Assembly: GCF_021129305.1 (NCBI RefSeq)
Contig: NZ_JAJOMB010000031.1
Span: forward strand, 1-64,000
DNA: 64,000 nucleotides
Reading direction: 5' to 3'
Source of the DNA: Kineosporia babensis
GTDB lineage: Bacteria > Actinomycetota > Actinomycetes > Actinomycetales > Kineosporiaceae
This document shows positions 1 to 8,701 of this stretch, one piece after another; positions within the stretch are counted from its first letter, which is position 1; every line of letters begins with the position of its first letter. The notes under the pieces are model-generated. The model made no database searches. It worked only from the letters and a program-made list of their open reading frames with translations, and was not told the DNA's origin. The translations under genes and the position numbers were made by a program.

Positions 1-112
1 GGCCTTGACCCTGCGTCGCCGTCTGTACGCCGTGCGGGTAAATCCGAGAACCTGGAGCCGCCAGAATACCGGTTCTCTCAAGCTACTTTGAGCGCCGCCC
101 GAAACTGCGGAC

Positions 113-1570
113 ATGACCCATGGGACGAGCCCGGACGCCGACACCCTGAGCCACGTCTCCGTCGCTCCCCACGTCCTGAACTACGCGGTAGATCAGCGAT
201 TCCTCGCCGACGTAGCCACCGAGACCAAGCAGTATCTCGAAGATCTGGCCAACGACCGTAGTATTCAGTTTCACCTGATCGAGGCACGGGCGAAGACTTT
301 TGATTCGTACAGCGACAAGGCTGCGAAGATTGACGCCGCCGGACAATTGAAGTATCCGGAACCGCAACGTCAGATCACGGACTGCGTTGCAGCCCGGGTC
401 ATCGTCTTCACCGAGCGGGCACGAAAGGAGATCTCCGATCTCCTGGAACGCCGTTGCATCGTTTCGGAAATGCAGAATCCCGGTCATTCCAAGAACAACG
501 GCTACGACAGCGATCACTTCATCATCACCGGCACGCAGGATCCCGCCGCGCTGCTGAGGTACTCCAACCTCGCCAAGTTCTTCCAAAAATATCCGGGCCT
601 CGAAATACAGGTTCGTACGGTAGCGGGACACGCCTGGGCCGAGTACGAGCACGATGTCAAGTACAAGTCGAGCGATTACCGGGAACTGTCCCCCAGCAAG
701 AAGGGCATCATCAATCAGCGTTTTGTCGAGTCCGGCGGTCTCCGTCGACTGATGGACCAAGTATTCAACGAGATCGACGACTTACTCTCGCCTGCCCCGG
801 CAGCGGAGGCCACCGATGAGGACCAGGAGGGCTACGCCGCCGAGGGCGAGGATGCTGTAGATCCGGATCATGACCCGGACCCGCAACCGCTGATGCCTTA
901 CATGGTGGCCGAGCTGATCCGCAGCCGGTTCCCCGAGGACGCCGCGGACGATGCCGAAGCCATTCAGGAACTGACCAAACATTTGGAGGCGTTGAACGTC
1001 ACCACGATTGGCCGACTCCGGTTGAAGCTCGCCGGTCTCAAAGAAGGCCAGGTCGCTCAGCGGATGGGCTACACGCCGGCGACCACCGGGATCCGGAAGT
1101 TCGACGACGAACTCCTAGCCATCTTCGCCGAGGCGTACGTGGAGCGAGCGGCAAGCGAAGATCGCCGGGAGACCTTGAGAATGAGGCTCCGAAGAGTCAA
1201 GGGCCAGTTCGCGATCTATTCGATCGAGGGTACCGCGGGAAGTGGAGCGAGCAACCCGATGACGGCCGCCGCGGCCGTGCGGGCGCTCGCCCGAATCGTC
1301 GCTATTCGGCTCGGACGCGAGAGCGCGCAGATTGAGAACGCGATCGCGATCAACAAATCCGCGATCTCGGCGGGCTCCAAAGCTCGCCAGGTCGACACCC
1401 CAAAGGGCCGCCTCTTCGTCAGCACGAACTTGACCCGCCAATATGCGGAGTCGCTGATGAGGACGCTGGTCACCAAACTGGCGGGCAGCAACGTCCAGGT
1501 CTTCAGGGCCGGAGACCTCATTCTTGAGGCGCCACCTACGCCACCCGTCCCACGCCCCGCCAGCGACTAG
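113..1570 (+). CDS. RelA/SpoT-domain (p)ppGpp synthetase-like protein with long C-terminal extension
   Basis: 485 residues. The N-terminal part (about 45-225) is a RelA/SpoT nucleotidyltransferase domain. It has an Arg/Lys start (EARAKTFDSYSDKAAKI near 58-73), the DCVAARVIVF strand (90-99), NGYDSDHF (129-136) and EIQVRTVAGHAWAEYEHD (164-181), which contains the catalytic Glu of the EVQIRT motif. No HD hydrolase, TGS or ACT domain is visible, so it is not a long RSH protein. It would transfer pyrophosphate from ATP to GTP/GDP or another acceptor. Residues 226-485 are acidic at first, then helical and Arg-rich, and I do not recognise them; ordinary small alarmone synthetases are about half this length. 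No antitoxin-like partner is seen downstream, and the upstream side lies outside the window. The family call is firm; substrate and role are inferred. Confidence 0.85.
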   Translation: MTHGTSPDADTLSHVSVAPHVLNYAVDQRFLADVATETKQYLEDLANDRSIQFHLIEARAKTFDSYSDKAAKIDAAGQLKYPEPQRQITDCVAARVIVFTERARKEISDLLERRCIVSEMQNPGHSKNNGYDSDHFIITGTQDPAALLRYSNLAKFFQKYPGLEIQVRTVAGHAWAEYEHDVKYKSSDYRELSPSKKGIINQRFVESGGLRRLMDQVFNEIDDLLSPAPAAEATDEDQEGYAAEGEDAVDPDHDPDPQPLMPYMVAELIRSRFPEDAADDAEAIQELTKHLEALNVTTIGRLRLKLAGLKEGQVAQRMGYTPATTGIRKFDDELLAIFAEAYVERAASEDRRETLRMRLRRVKGQFAIYSIEGTAGSGASNPMTAAAAVRALARIVAIRLGRESAQIENAIAINKSAISAGSKARQVDTPKGRLFVSTNLTRQYAESLMRTLVTKLAGSNVQVFRAGDLILEAPPTPPVPRPASD

Positions 1571-1617
1571 TTCATTGGGAATCCCAGCGGATAAAGGTCT
1601 TACGGACGACCTAGGGT

Positions 1618-2352
1618 TCAGGGGTGCTCGGGCCAGGCGCGGTGGCGTTCGGGGTCGACCGTGAAGCGGAATCCGGGGCGGGTGTTGTACTCACCTACCG
1701 GGATCAGGTGCCAGGTCAGGTCGTTGGGGTCCGCGTCGGGGGCGGCCTGCACTCCGACGAAGCCGGTCGGGACGCTGTCGTGCCATTCGCCCCAGACCTG
1801 GGTGGCAATCCGGCCGGCCTTGCGGGGGCCGATCGGGGTGCGGCGCACGGCTACGGCGGCGGAGGCGGTGGCCAGTTTCGCGGGGCCGGTGCTCGGGGCG
1901 GAGGCCGGGGCGAGCTGGGGTAGGCGGCGGGTCGGGAGCTGAGGGGCGGCAGTGACCGAGGTGAGGGCTTGCTCGACGGCTGCGGGGAGATCGGCCACGA
2001 CGTCGGCGCCCGGGTTCTCGGCCTGGATCTGGCCTTCGGCCACGGCCGTGCGGTACTCGCTCGGGCGGGCCTGACGCTGCAGGGCGTGGGCGGCCTCGAC
2101 GGTGCGGCGCGGGAACAGTTCGGGGAAGGTGATGACGACGATGGCCCAGTGGCCGTCGCGCTCGCCCTGGCCGTACCAGCCGGTGCGCACCCGCCAGGCG
2201 GGGTAGACCTTGTCGTTGGCCTGGCCCGGGATGAAGTACCCCTTGCTGGTGGCGGTACGTACGAGCAGGATGCCGTCCTCGCCCAGTTCCTCGCTCTCCT
2301 GGATGCTGCCCCAGGGGCTCCAGGCGGGGGTGAGGGTGCTCGGGCGTGACAT
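1618..2352 (-). CDS. Hypothetical protein, 244 aa
   Basis: The reading frame is open further upstream, but the ATG at 2352 has a strong ribosome site (GGCAGGAGG, about 7 nt before it), so I start there (MSRPSTLTPAWSPWG). The N-terminal 100 residues are rich in Trp and Gly with a compact look (GKEKGYF-like turn, WRVRTGWYGQGERDGHW). Residues 110-170 are an Ala/Pro-rich linker. The C-terminus again has Trp-rich strands (QVWGEWHDSVPTGFVG, TWHLIPVGEY). No signal peptide or membrane segment is seen. It converges with the alarmone synthetase gene. Family and function are not recognised. Confidence 0.7.
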   Translation of the reverse strand: MSRPSTLTPAWSPWGSIQESEELGEDGILLVRTATSKGYFIPGQANDKVYPAWRVRTGWYGQGERDGHWAIVVITFPELFPRRTVEAAHALQRQARPSEYRTAVAEGQIQAENPGADVVADLPAAVEQALTSVTAAPQLPTRRLPQLAPASAPSTGPAKLATASAAVAVRRTPIGPRKAGRIATQVWGEWHDSVPTGFVGVQAAPDADPNDLTWHLIPVGEYNTRPGFRFTVDPERHRAWPEHP

Positions 2353-2887
2353 GGTGCTGCCTCCTGCCGTCTTCGTAACCGGACCGTTGTGTTGTCCGGA
2401 GACCGCCCGGCTGTCCGTAACCGAGCGGATGTAGACGGTAACTGATGTTTGCCCGGAAGGGCAGGGGCTGCGTCCTCCCATTTCGAAAACCGTTCCGGCG
2501 TAAGCGCAGGTGAAGAGGGCCCCGTAGCCGCAGGGCGTGACCGAGAGCCCCGTCACGACGCCCGGTTCGGGCCGCTTCGCACCGGATGGGCATTACCGTT
2601 CGTGAACGGACCACCCTCGACGGGGCTGTGAAAAAATTTCAGTAGCAATGGACGTTCGGGTAGGCACCCGAGGCGTCCACACCGTCCGTTGCTGGTTCGG
2701 ACCGAGTGCCGGCGGCGATCAGGCTGGCGCGCCGGTTGATTCGCGCGGGCAACATTCGCGAGAACAGGGCCATCAGCAACGCGAGCTTCGCCGGTGCCGA
2801 CAACTCGCTGACTGGCGGAAGGACGAGGCCCGCACTTGTATGGCCGCGTTCACAGGCTTTGGGCCACTTCGGCCCTAGCATGACCAG
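2353..2887. other. Non-coding stretch with small repeats
   Basis: About 535 bases without a convincing gene. It must hold the promoter of the leftward gene starting at 2352 and of the rightward gene at 2888. Visible structure: an exact 8-base direct repeat CGTAACCG at 2374-2381 and 2416-2423 (42 bases apart, about four helical turns) and a perfect palindrome CCGTTC-GT-GAACGG at 2596-2609. The short frames here lack ribosome sites and codon bias. The repeats look like protein-binding sites, but no regulator can be assigned. Confidence 0.4.
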
Positions 2888-3223
2888 ATGCTCATTCAGC
2901 AGGTTCAGGTGGCCATCACGCCCGGTCAGCAGACCCGGTTCGAGACCGCTCTGCTCGAGGTCCGCCGGCTGGCCTTCCAGGCCCCGGGCTTCCGCCGCTT
3001 CGACGTGGCCCAGGGCGCCGACCAGCCCACCCAGTACCAGATCCAGGTCTTCTGGGAAACCGCCGAGGAGCTGGGCGATTACGTCACCTCGGACGCCTTC
3101 GAGCAGACCTGGGCGCCGGTGCACCCGTTCCTGACCAGACCGCTGCTGATCAACGTGTTCCTGGAACGCCCGAGCCTCGACTTCCAGGGCCCGGGCGTGC
3201 TGCCCGACGTGGTCGGCTACTGA
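2888..3223 (+). CDS. Antibiotic biosynthesis monooxygenase (ABM)-like dimeric alpha-beta barrel protein
   Basis: 111 residues, the usual length for the ABM/dimeric ferredoxin-like fold. It starts with the typical first strand (MLIQQVQVAITPGQQTRFE), then a helix, then the phrase LAFQAPGFRRFDVAQGADQPTQYQIQVFW split across strands 2 and 3, and a C-terminal VHPFLTRP region. In the family such proteins are small cofactor-free oxygenases or heme-handling enzymes, but many are of unknown function, and no substrate can be read here. Monocistronic between an unknown gene and a convergent serine hydrolase. Confidence 0.75.
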   Translation: MLIQQVQVAITPGQQTRFETALLEVRRLAFQAPGFRRFDVAQGADQPTQYQIQVFWETAEELGDYVTSDAFEQTWAPVHPFLTRPLLINVFLERPSLDFQGPGVLPDVVGY

Positions 3224-3280
3224 CCCGGTTTCCCGGCATCGCTGCTGACTCGGCCGAGGCAGCGGGAGTGCAGGAGGGAT

Positions 3281-4273
3281 TCAGGCGCCGTGCTCGTCGA
3301 GCAGGCGGAAACCGGCCGCGTCCACCGAGGCCGAGGTGGCCGACAGGATCACGGCGCCGATGCCCGCCTCCCGGTCCATCCCCAGCCAGGTACGAAAGCC
3401 CCCGGTACCGCCGTTGTGCCAGGTGATCACCCGGCCCTTGTTCTCCAGGGTGATCCACGCGGCGCCGATCCGGGCCCCACTGCCCAGCGGAGCCACCGGG
3501 TCCAGGGCGTCCAGGCCGACCGTGCGCTCTTCCAGCAGCGCCCGGGCGAACTCAGCCATGTCACGGATGGTGGAGCGAATGCCCCCGGCCGGCGCCAGCG
3601 ACTCCCCGGTCCAGGCCTCCCGCTTCCAGCCGCGCTTGGAGTGGCCGAGGAGCGAGGTGGGGCGCAGGTCGCCCGGGCTCGCCGCGATGTACCAGGACTT
3701 CAGGCCGAGTTTCGCCGCAATCCGTTCCTGCACCAGCTGCGGGTAGGTGGTGTTCTGGGCCCGGGCCACGGCGTGCCCGAGCAGTTCGAAGCCGAAGTTG
3801 GAGTAGCGCGGCCTGGGGTTGCCGACCTTGACCTCGGCGGCCTGCTCGATCGTCTCGTCCAGGGTTTCGCCGTAGGGGTTGCTGCCGTTCCACCACCACA
3901 GCGAACGGCGCAGGCCCAGCCGGGCGGGCGGCAGACTGGGCAGGCCGGAACGATGCTTGCTGAGGGCCTGCAGCTCGACACCGGCTACCGGGCAGTTCTT
4001 TTCCAGCGGCAGCAGCTCGCCGAGGGTGGTGCTGCCCTTCAGCACCCCGCGTTCCACCGCGTCACGGTAGAGCAGGCCGGTCACACCCTTGCTGATCGAG
4101 CCGATCTCGAAGTCGGCCTCCGCGGCGGCGCCCCACCCGCTGATGGCCACGTTGTCCCGGGCAACCGTGGCAACCGCCACGACGGGGTGCTTCTTACCCA
4201 GACTGCGCCGAACTCTCAGGGCCAGCGCAGTATCCCCCCACACGTCATTCACGGATACGCCCCCAGGAGACAC
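3281..4273 (-). CDS. Beta-lactamase family serine hydrolase (class C/PBP-like)
   Basis: 330 residues. The class C beta-lactamase/penicillin-binding fold is shown by the S-x-x-K nucleophile motif in EIGSISKGVTGLL (Ser about residue 59), the Y-x-N motif in PRYSNFGFELLGHAVA, and the third box HNGGTGGFRTWLG in place of KTG. No signal peptide is visible, so a cytoplasmic esterase/peptidase is more likely than a secreted beta-lactamase. The start at 4273 is the longest frame; an internal GTG (VNDVWGD) 6 codons later is possible. It is divergent from the LacI gene at 4360 and not obviously part of that sugar operon. Substrate unknown. Confidence 0.85.
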   Translation of the reverse strand: MSPGGVSVNDVWGDTALALRVRRSLGKKHPVVAVATVARDNVAISGWGAAAEADFEIGSISKGVTGLLYRDAVERGVLKGSTTLGELLPLEKNCPVAGVELQALSKHRSGLPSLPPARLGLRRSLWWWNGSNPYGETLDETIEQAAEVKVGNPRPRYSNFGFELLGHAVARAQNTTYPQLVQERIAAKLGLKSWYIAASPGDLRPTSLLGHSKRGWKREAWTGESLAPAGGIRSTIRDMAEFARALLEERTVGLDALDPVAPLGSGARIGAAWITLENKGRVITWHNGGTGGFRTWLGMDREAGIGAVILSATSASVDAAGFRLLDEHGA

Positions 4274-4359
4274 CGGTCCATGGGCGCAATCCTGGCCGGA
4301 CGGGCACCTCGCTGTCCACGCGCCACCGGCGAGCCCTCAGCGCGATTACAGTTCGGCGC

Positions 4360-5382
4360 ATGGCCACCTTGGGGGACGTCGCCGCCCGCGCCGGCGTATC
4401 CATCTCTTCTGTCTCCAGGGTTCTCAGCAATCACCCGGCGGCCCGGATCAGCGAGGCCACCCGCCGCCGGATCGTCGAGGCCGCCGAGGAATTGCGCTAT
4501 CGGCCGAATTTCGCCGGGCGGGCGCTGAAGTCGGCGCGCACCCAGGTGATCGGCCTGGTGCTGCCGGACCTGACCAACGCGCTGTCCACCGATCTGATGC
4601 ACGGTGCGGAGGACGAGGCGCGTGAGCACGGATACACGATGCTGCTGGGGCGCTCGGATGCGCTGAGCCCGGTGAGCGAGGTGATCGCCCGGCTGATCGG
4701 TGAGGGCCGGGTGGACGGCATGGTTCTGCAGCTGGCGGACGGAGTGCCGGCGGCCGGGATCGGCGATCTCTTGGACACGGCGGCGCCGGTAGTGCTGCTG
4801 AACGAAACTCATCCCGGCCATGTCGGTTCAGTGGCGCTGGACGACGTGACCGGCGCCCGGATCGCCACGCAGCATCTGATCGAGCTCGGGCACGAGCGGA
4901 TCGCCATGGTCAACGGCCTGCCCAGCTCGTTCACCGCGCAGCGCCGGCGCACCGGCTACCGCACCGCGATGAAGGCCGCCGGCCTGCGGGTACCGCGCGG
5001 CTACGAGACCCGGCTGGGCTACTTCGCGCCGGACGGCCGGGCCGCGCTGCGCCGGTTGATGACGTTGTCGCCGGCTCCGACCGCGGTGGTCGTGGCCAAC
5101 GTCAATGCCGCGGTCGGTCTGCTGGCCGAGGCCCGGCAGGCCCGGATCGCCGTGCCCAGGCGCCTGTCGGTGATCTGTGTGCACGACTCCTGGACGGCCG
5201 AGAACACCTGGCCGCCGCTGACCGCGGTGCAGATGCAGTTCTACGCGATGGGCCGGGCGGCGGTGCGCAACGTGCTTGACCGGATCGAGAACGGCGTGCT
5301 GCGCGACGACGTGATCCTTGATCCGCCACCGCAACTCATCGTGCGCAACTCCACCGCCCGCCCACCGAGAGCGACCCGCTGA
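4360..5382 (+). CDS. LacI-family transcriptional regulator of the fuconate operon
   Basis: 340 residues. It has an N-terminal LacI helix-turn-helix with hinge (VAARAGVSISSVSRVLSN, then YRPNFAGRALKS) and a periplasmic-binding-protein-like effector domain from about residue 60 (VIGLVLPDLTN, ATQHLIELGHERIAMVNG). It lies 156 bases upstream of and in the same direction as a sugar ABC transporter plus fuconate enzymes, and the gap holds two matching LacI-type operators. It is therefore probably the local repressor, relieved by L-fucose or a pathway intermediate. The family is certain; target and effector are inferred from context. Confidence 0.9.
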   Translation: MATLGDVAARAGVSISSVSRVLSNHPAARISEATRRRIVEAAEELRYRPNFAGRALKSARTQVIGLVLPDLTNALSTDLMHGAEDEAREHGYTMLLGRSDALSPVSEVIARLIGEGRVDGMVLQLADGVPAAGIGDLLDTAAPVVLLNETHPGHVGSVALDDVTGARIATQHLIELGHERIAMVNGLPSSFTAQRRRTGYRTAMKAAGLRVPRGYETRLGYFAPDGRAALRRLMTLSPAPTAVVVANVNAAVGLLAEARQARIAVPRRLSVICVHDSWTAENTWPPLTAVQMQFYAMGRAAVRNVLDRIENGVLRDDVILDPPPQLIVRNSTARPPRATR

Positions 5383-5450
5383 CCAGCGCGGACGTCCGCA
5401 ATCAGGCTCTCCCGGCCAGTCACCGACCGTGGTTTGTGAACCAGATCTCG

Positions 5451-5491
5451 TCAAACGATTGACCGCTGCCGAGGTCAGATCTAACGTTTGC
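5451..5491. promoter_or_regulatory. Paired LacI-type operators upstream of the fuconate operon
   Basis: Two imperfect palindromes with the central CG typical of LacI-family sites: TCAAACGATTGA at 5451-5462 and TCTAACGTTTGC at 5480-5491. They share the pattern TCnAACGnTTG, and their centres are 29 bases apart. The first extends to GTCAA-ACGA-TTGAC (5450-5463). Both sit 48-88 bases before the start codon of the sugar-binding protein gene and downstream of the LacI gene. Binding is inferred. Confidence 0.6.
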
Positions 5492-5538
5492 GCAAGCCGG
5501 GCCGTGTGCACAGTGGAGTGCCGAAGGAGTCATCAGCG

Positions 5539-6870
5539 ATGAAGTCCCGAACCCGAAAGCTTGCTCCCCGTACGGCGATCCTGGCGATCGCGGCGCTGGC
5601 CACGGCCGGCCTGGCCGCCTGCGGCGGTGACAGCGACAACGGTGACGCCCCCGCCCAGAGCGACTCCGGCGGCAAGATCACCGTCTGGGTGGACCCGCCT
5701 CGGGTGCCCGCCGCGCAGGCCTTCGAGAAGGCCCACCCGGAGATCGAGATCGAGATCAACCAGATCGACGGCACGGTCGGCGGCAAGACCTTGCAGCAGC
5801 AGTTCGCCCAGTTCAACCAGGCGGGCAAGGGCTGGCCGGACGCGATCTTCTTCCCCAGCAACGACGACATCGCCTGGGCCGCGGGCGCCCAGATCAACTG
5901 GGCCGCAGACCTTACCGAGCTTCTGCCCGAGGTGATCGAGGGCTACGACCCGGCCGTGCTGGCGCCCTGCGACATCGACGAGCGGATCCGCTGCCTGCGC
6001 AACGACGCCGCCCCGGACGTCTTCTGGTACAACGCGAAGTTCTTCGCGGAGAACAACTACGACCTGCCCACCACCTGGGAGGAGTACGCGTCGCTGGCGG
6101 TCACCATCGCCCAGGAACATCCGGGCAAGATCAGCGGCTTCACCGGCGACGCCTACGCCCCCGACCGCTACTTGTGGGCCAGCAACTGCCCGACCAACGC
6201 ACGGCAGTCCGAGACCGAGGTGAAGATCGCCCTCGACGACCCCAACTGCTTGCGGGCCAAGGATCTGCTGGCCGAGATGTACGACGGCAAGGCCCTTTCC
6301 ACCCTGGGCATCTTCGACGCGGACGCCGCCGAGGTGGGCAAGGAACTGGTGATGAGCCCGGGCGCTGCCTGGTGGGGCGACTACCTGTTCAACCAGACCT
6401 GGAAGATCCCAGCCGGCGAGATGACCGCGATCGAGCCGCTGAAGTGGGCGGGCGGCAGCGCTCCGGCCACCGGCAACGAAGGCGGCGGCCTGTGGGGCGT
6501 TTCCAACCACATCACCGGCAAACAACTGGAGAACACCCTTACCTTCGCCGAGTTCGTGGCCACCGACCCGGCCTGGCAGGTGGAACTCTCCACCGGTCTG
6601 CCGGCCTACGGCGGCGCCCAGGACGCGTGGGTGGAGAAGCAGTCCGCCGGCGAGTACTTCGCCGACAACGAGACGACTTTCGCGGCGATGAAGGCCGCGA
6701 TCGGATACGTGCAGCCGGATCACGCGTACATGCTCTACAACACCGGCAGCGTCTGGACCGAGACGGTGGTGCCGGCCCTGGTCGACGGCAAGAGCATGGA
6801 CGATGCGTGGTCGGCGTTCAGCACTGAACTCGTGAACCAGGCCAAGGCCATGGGGTACACGGTTCAGTGA
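5539..6870 (+). CDS. ABC transporter sugar-binding lipoprotein
   Basis: 443 residues from the ATG at 5539, chosen because GAAGGAG lies about 10 nt before it and because it begins a clean lipoprotein signal: charged MKSRTRKLAPR, hydrophobic core, lipobox LAAC with Cys28. The mature part is a family 1 extracellular solute-binding protein (KITVWVDPPR, then AFEKAHPEIEIEINQIDG, EYASLAVTIAQEHPGKISGF). It would be anchored outside the membrane and deliver sugar to the two permeases that follow. First gene of the operon behind the LacI operators; its stop overlaps the next start. Substrate is probably L-fucose or a fucoside, judged only from the downstream enzymes. Confidence 0.9.
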   Translation: MKSRTRKLAPRTAILAIAALATAGLAACGGDSDNGDAPAQSDSGGKITVWVDPPRVPAAQAFEKAHPEIEIEINQIDGTVGGKTLQQQFAQFNQAGKGWPDAIFFPSNDDIAWAAGAQINWAADLTELLPEVIEGYDPAVLAPCDIDERIRCLRNDAAPDVFWYNAKFFAENNYDLPTTWEEYASLAVTIAQEHPGKISGFTGDAYAPDRYLWASNCPTNARQSETEVKIALDDPNCLRAKDLLAEMYDGKALSTLGIFDADAAEVGKELVMSPGAAWWGDYLFNQTWKIPAGEMTAIEPLKWAGGSAPATGNEGGGLWGVSNHITGKQLENTLTFAEFVATDPAWQVELSTGLPAYGGAQDAWVEKQSAGEYFADNETTFAAMKAAIGYVQPDHAYMLYNTGSVWTETVVPALVDGKSMDDAWSAFSTELVNQAKAMGYTVQ

Positions 6871-7814
6871 CCACCACGCTGAGCAAGCCTCTCCAGGCGG
6901 CGCCCAGCCAAGGGCGCCGAACCCGGGCGTCCTCCGAAACCCTGGGCGCCTGGACGCTGATGGCGCCCTACCTGGTGCTGCTGCTGATCGCCGGGGTCGT
7001 CCCGATCGGTTACGCGATCAAGACGTCACTGGAGCGCTCCCCCACGCCGCTCGACCCGTCCTCCGGTTTCGGTGGTCTGGACAGTTTCCGGACCGTCGTC
7101 ACCGACTTCCGTTTCGTCGACACCTTCCTGAACATCGGTGCGGTGCTGGTGGTCTGGCTGCCGATCATGATGCTCGGGATCGTCGGCCTGGCCCTGCTGA
7201 TCCACGCCAGCCCGGGTCGTTTCGGCGCCTCGATGCGGTTCGTCTACTTCATTCCCGGGGCGCTGGCCGGGATCGCGAACTTCGTGCTGTGGGTGTACCT
7301 GCTCAACCCCTCGCAGTCGCCGATCGAGTGGATCTGGGGCGTTCTCGGCGTGGACACGGTCAAGCAGGCCGTGGCCACGCCCGGGCACCTGCCGTTCGTG
7401 CTCGCCGCGATGATGTTCTTCCAGGGGGTGGGCTCGTGGATCGTGGTGGTCAACGGGGGCCTGAACTCGATCGCCGACGAGACCCTGGAGGCGGCCGCGA
7501 TCGACGGCGCGAACGCCTGGCAGCTGGCCTGGCACATCAAGCTGCCGATCATCCGCCCGTGGATCGGGTACGCCGCCCTGATGAACCTGGCCTACGGCTT
7601 TCAGCTGTTCCTGGAACCGCAGCTGCTGGACCAGGTTTCCTCCAACGCCCTACCCGATCAATGGACGCCGACCCAGCTCGGCTATGCGTTCGCGTTCAGC
7701 AACTACAACTTCCCCGCGGCCGCCGCCATGTCGTTGATCCTGCTGGTGATCACGCTGGGGATCGGGATGCTGATCGTCTTTCGCAGCGGGCTGTTCGGGG
7801 ATGAGGAACGATGA
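6867..7814 (+). CDS. Sugar ABC transporter permease (MalF/UgpA type)
   Basis: 315 residues. GTG start inside the GTGA overlap with the preceding gene. About six transmembrane segments, the first near residues 28-50. The EAA loop that docks the ATPase is EAAAIDGANAWQLAWHIKLP (208-227). It forms the inner-membrane channel with the next permease. No ATP-binding subunit is encoded in the operon. In actinobacteria a shared MsiK-type ATPase usually serves several such transporters, so one elsewhere in the genome is expected. Confidence 0.93.
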   Translation: MTTTLSKPLQAAPSQGRRTRASSETLGAWTLMAPYLVLLLIAGVVPIGYAIKTSLERSPTPLDPSSGFGGLDSFRTVVTDFRFVDTFLNIGAVLVVWLPIMMLGIVGLALLIHASPGRFGASMRFVYFIPGALAGIANFVLWVYLLNPSQSPIEWIWGVLGVDTVKQAVATPGHLPFVLAAMMFFQGVGSWIVVVNGGLNSIADETLEAAAIDGANAWQLAWHIKLPIIRPWIGYAALMNLAYGFQLFLEPQLLDQVSSNALPDQWTPTQLGYAFAFSNYNFPAAAAMSLILLVITLGIGMLIVFRSGLFGDEER

Positions 7815-8698
7815 ACCTGGGACGTCTGGCCCGCGTGGTCACGATGCTGTTCGTGGCCTCGTTCTTCGTCTTCCCGATCATCGGCTTCATCGCGATGGCC
7901 TTCCGGGACGCCGACCAGGTGGCGGCCGGCCAGGGCGGCTGGCTCGGTCTGGGCGGCGTCTCGCTGGACAACGTCAGCCACAGCTGGTCGCAGGTGAACG
8001 GGTTCGGGCCCTCCGGCGGGCTTTTCGTGCAGTGGATGCAGAACTCGATCATCGTCTCGGTGGGGGGCGCGCTGCTGGCCATCCTGGCGGCGATCCCGGC
8101 CGGCTACGCGATGGCCCGGCTGCGCTTCCGGTTCCGCCGGGCACTGCTGATGATCACCCTGATCACCATGGTGATGCCCAACACCGTCCTGGTGATCCCG
8201 CTGTTCCTGGAGGTGAACGCGGTCAACGCGATCGGCGAGCTGTGGCCGGTGGTGGTGATCATGGGGTTCTTCCCGTTCGGGGTGTACCTGTCCTACATCC
8301 ACTTCATGACCAGCATGCCGGGTGAGCTGGTGGAGGCGGCCCGGCTGGACGGGCTGAACGAGGTCTCGATCTTCGCCCGGATCGCGGTGCCGATCTCCAA
8401 GCAGGCCTGCGTGCTGGTGGCCTTCTTCGCCTTCGTGGCCAACTGGACCAACTTCTTCCTGCCGCTGGCCCTGCTCTCGTCGAACCAGCAGAACAAGACC
8501 GTCTCGATCGGCCTGCAGGAGCTGATCGGCGCCAGCCCGCTGTTCAATCCGACCGTGGCGGCCGGGCTGGACGTCAAGCTCTACATGCCGCAGCTGGCCC
8601 TGGCCACGGTGATCGGCATGCTGCCCCTGCTCGCCGTGTTCCTCGGTGCCCAGCGTTATCTGATCCGTGGTGAGACCGTCGGTGCTGTGAAGGGTTGA
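7811..8698 (+). CDS. Sugar ABC transporter permease (MalG/UgpE type)
   Basis: 295 residues, ATG within an ATGA overlap with the first permease. Hydrophobic N-terminal segment (VVTMLFVASFFVFPIIGFIA), further membrane helices at about 80-100, 112-135 and 145-165, and the EAA loop EAARLDGLNEVSIFARIAVP (175-194). It pairs with the preceding permease to form the transmembrane pore. Short linkage (3 bases) to the dehydratase gene shows cotranscription of uptake and catabolism. Confidence 0.93.
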   Translation: MNLGRLARVVTMLFVASFFVFPIIGFIAMAFRDADQVAAGQGGWLGLGGVSLDNVSHSWSQVNGFGPSGGLFVQWMQNSIIVSVGGALLAILAAIPAGYAMARLRFRFRRALLMITLITMVMPNTVLVIPLFLEVNAVNAIGELWPVVVIMGFFPFGVYLSYIHFMTSMPGELVEAARLDGLNEVSIFARIAVPISKQACVLVAFFAFVANWTNFFLPLALLSSNQQNKTVSIGLQELIGASPLFNPTVAAGLDVKLYMPQLALATVIGMLPLLAVFLGAQRYLIRGETVGAVKG

Positions 8699-8701
8699 TG
8701 A

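Noticed and set aside
2639-3124. Leftward open frame (161 codons) opposite the ABM-like gene
   Set aside because: It is the antisense of a well-supported small gene; composition is leucine/glycine-rich shadow protein and it has no ribosome site.
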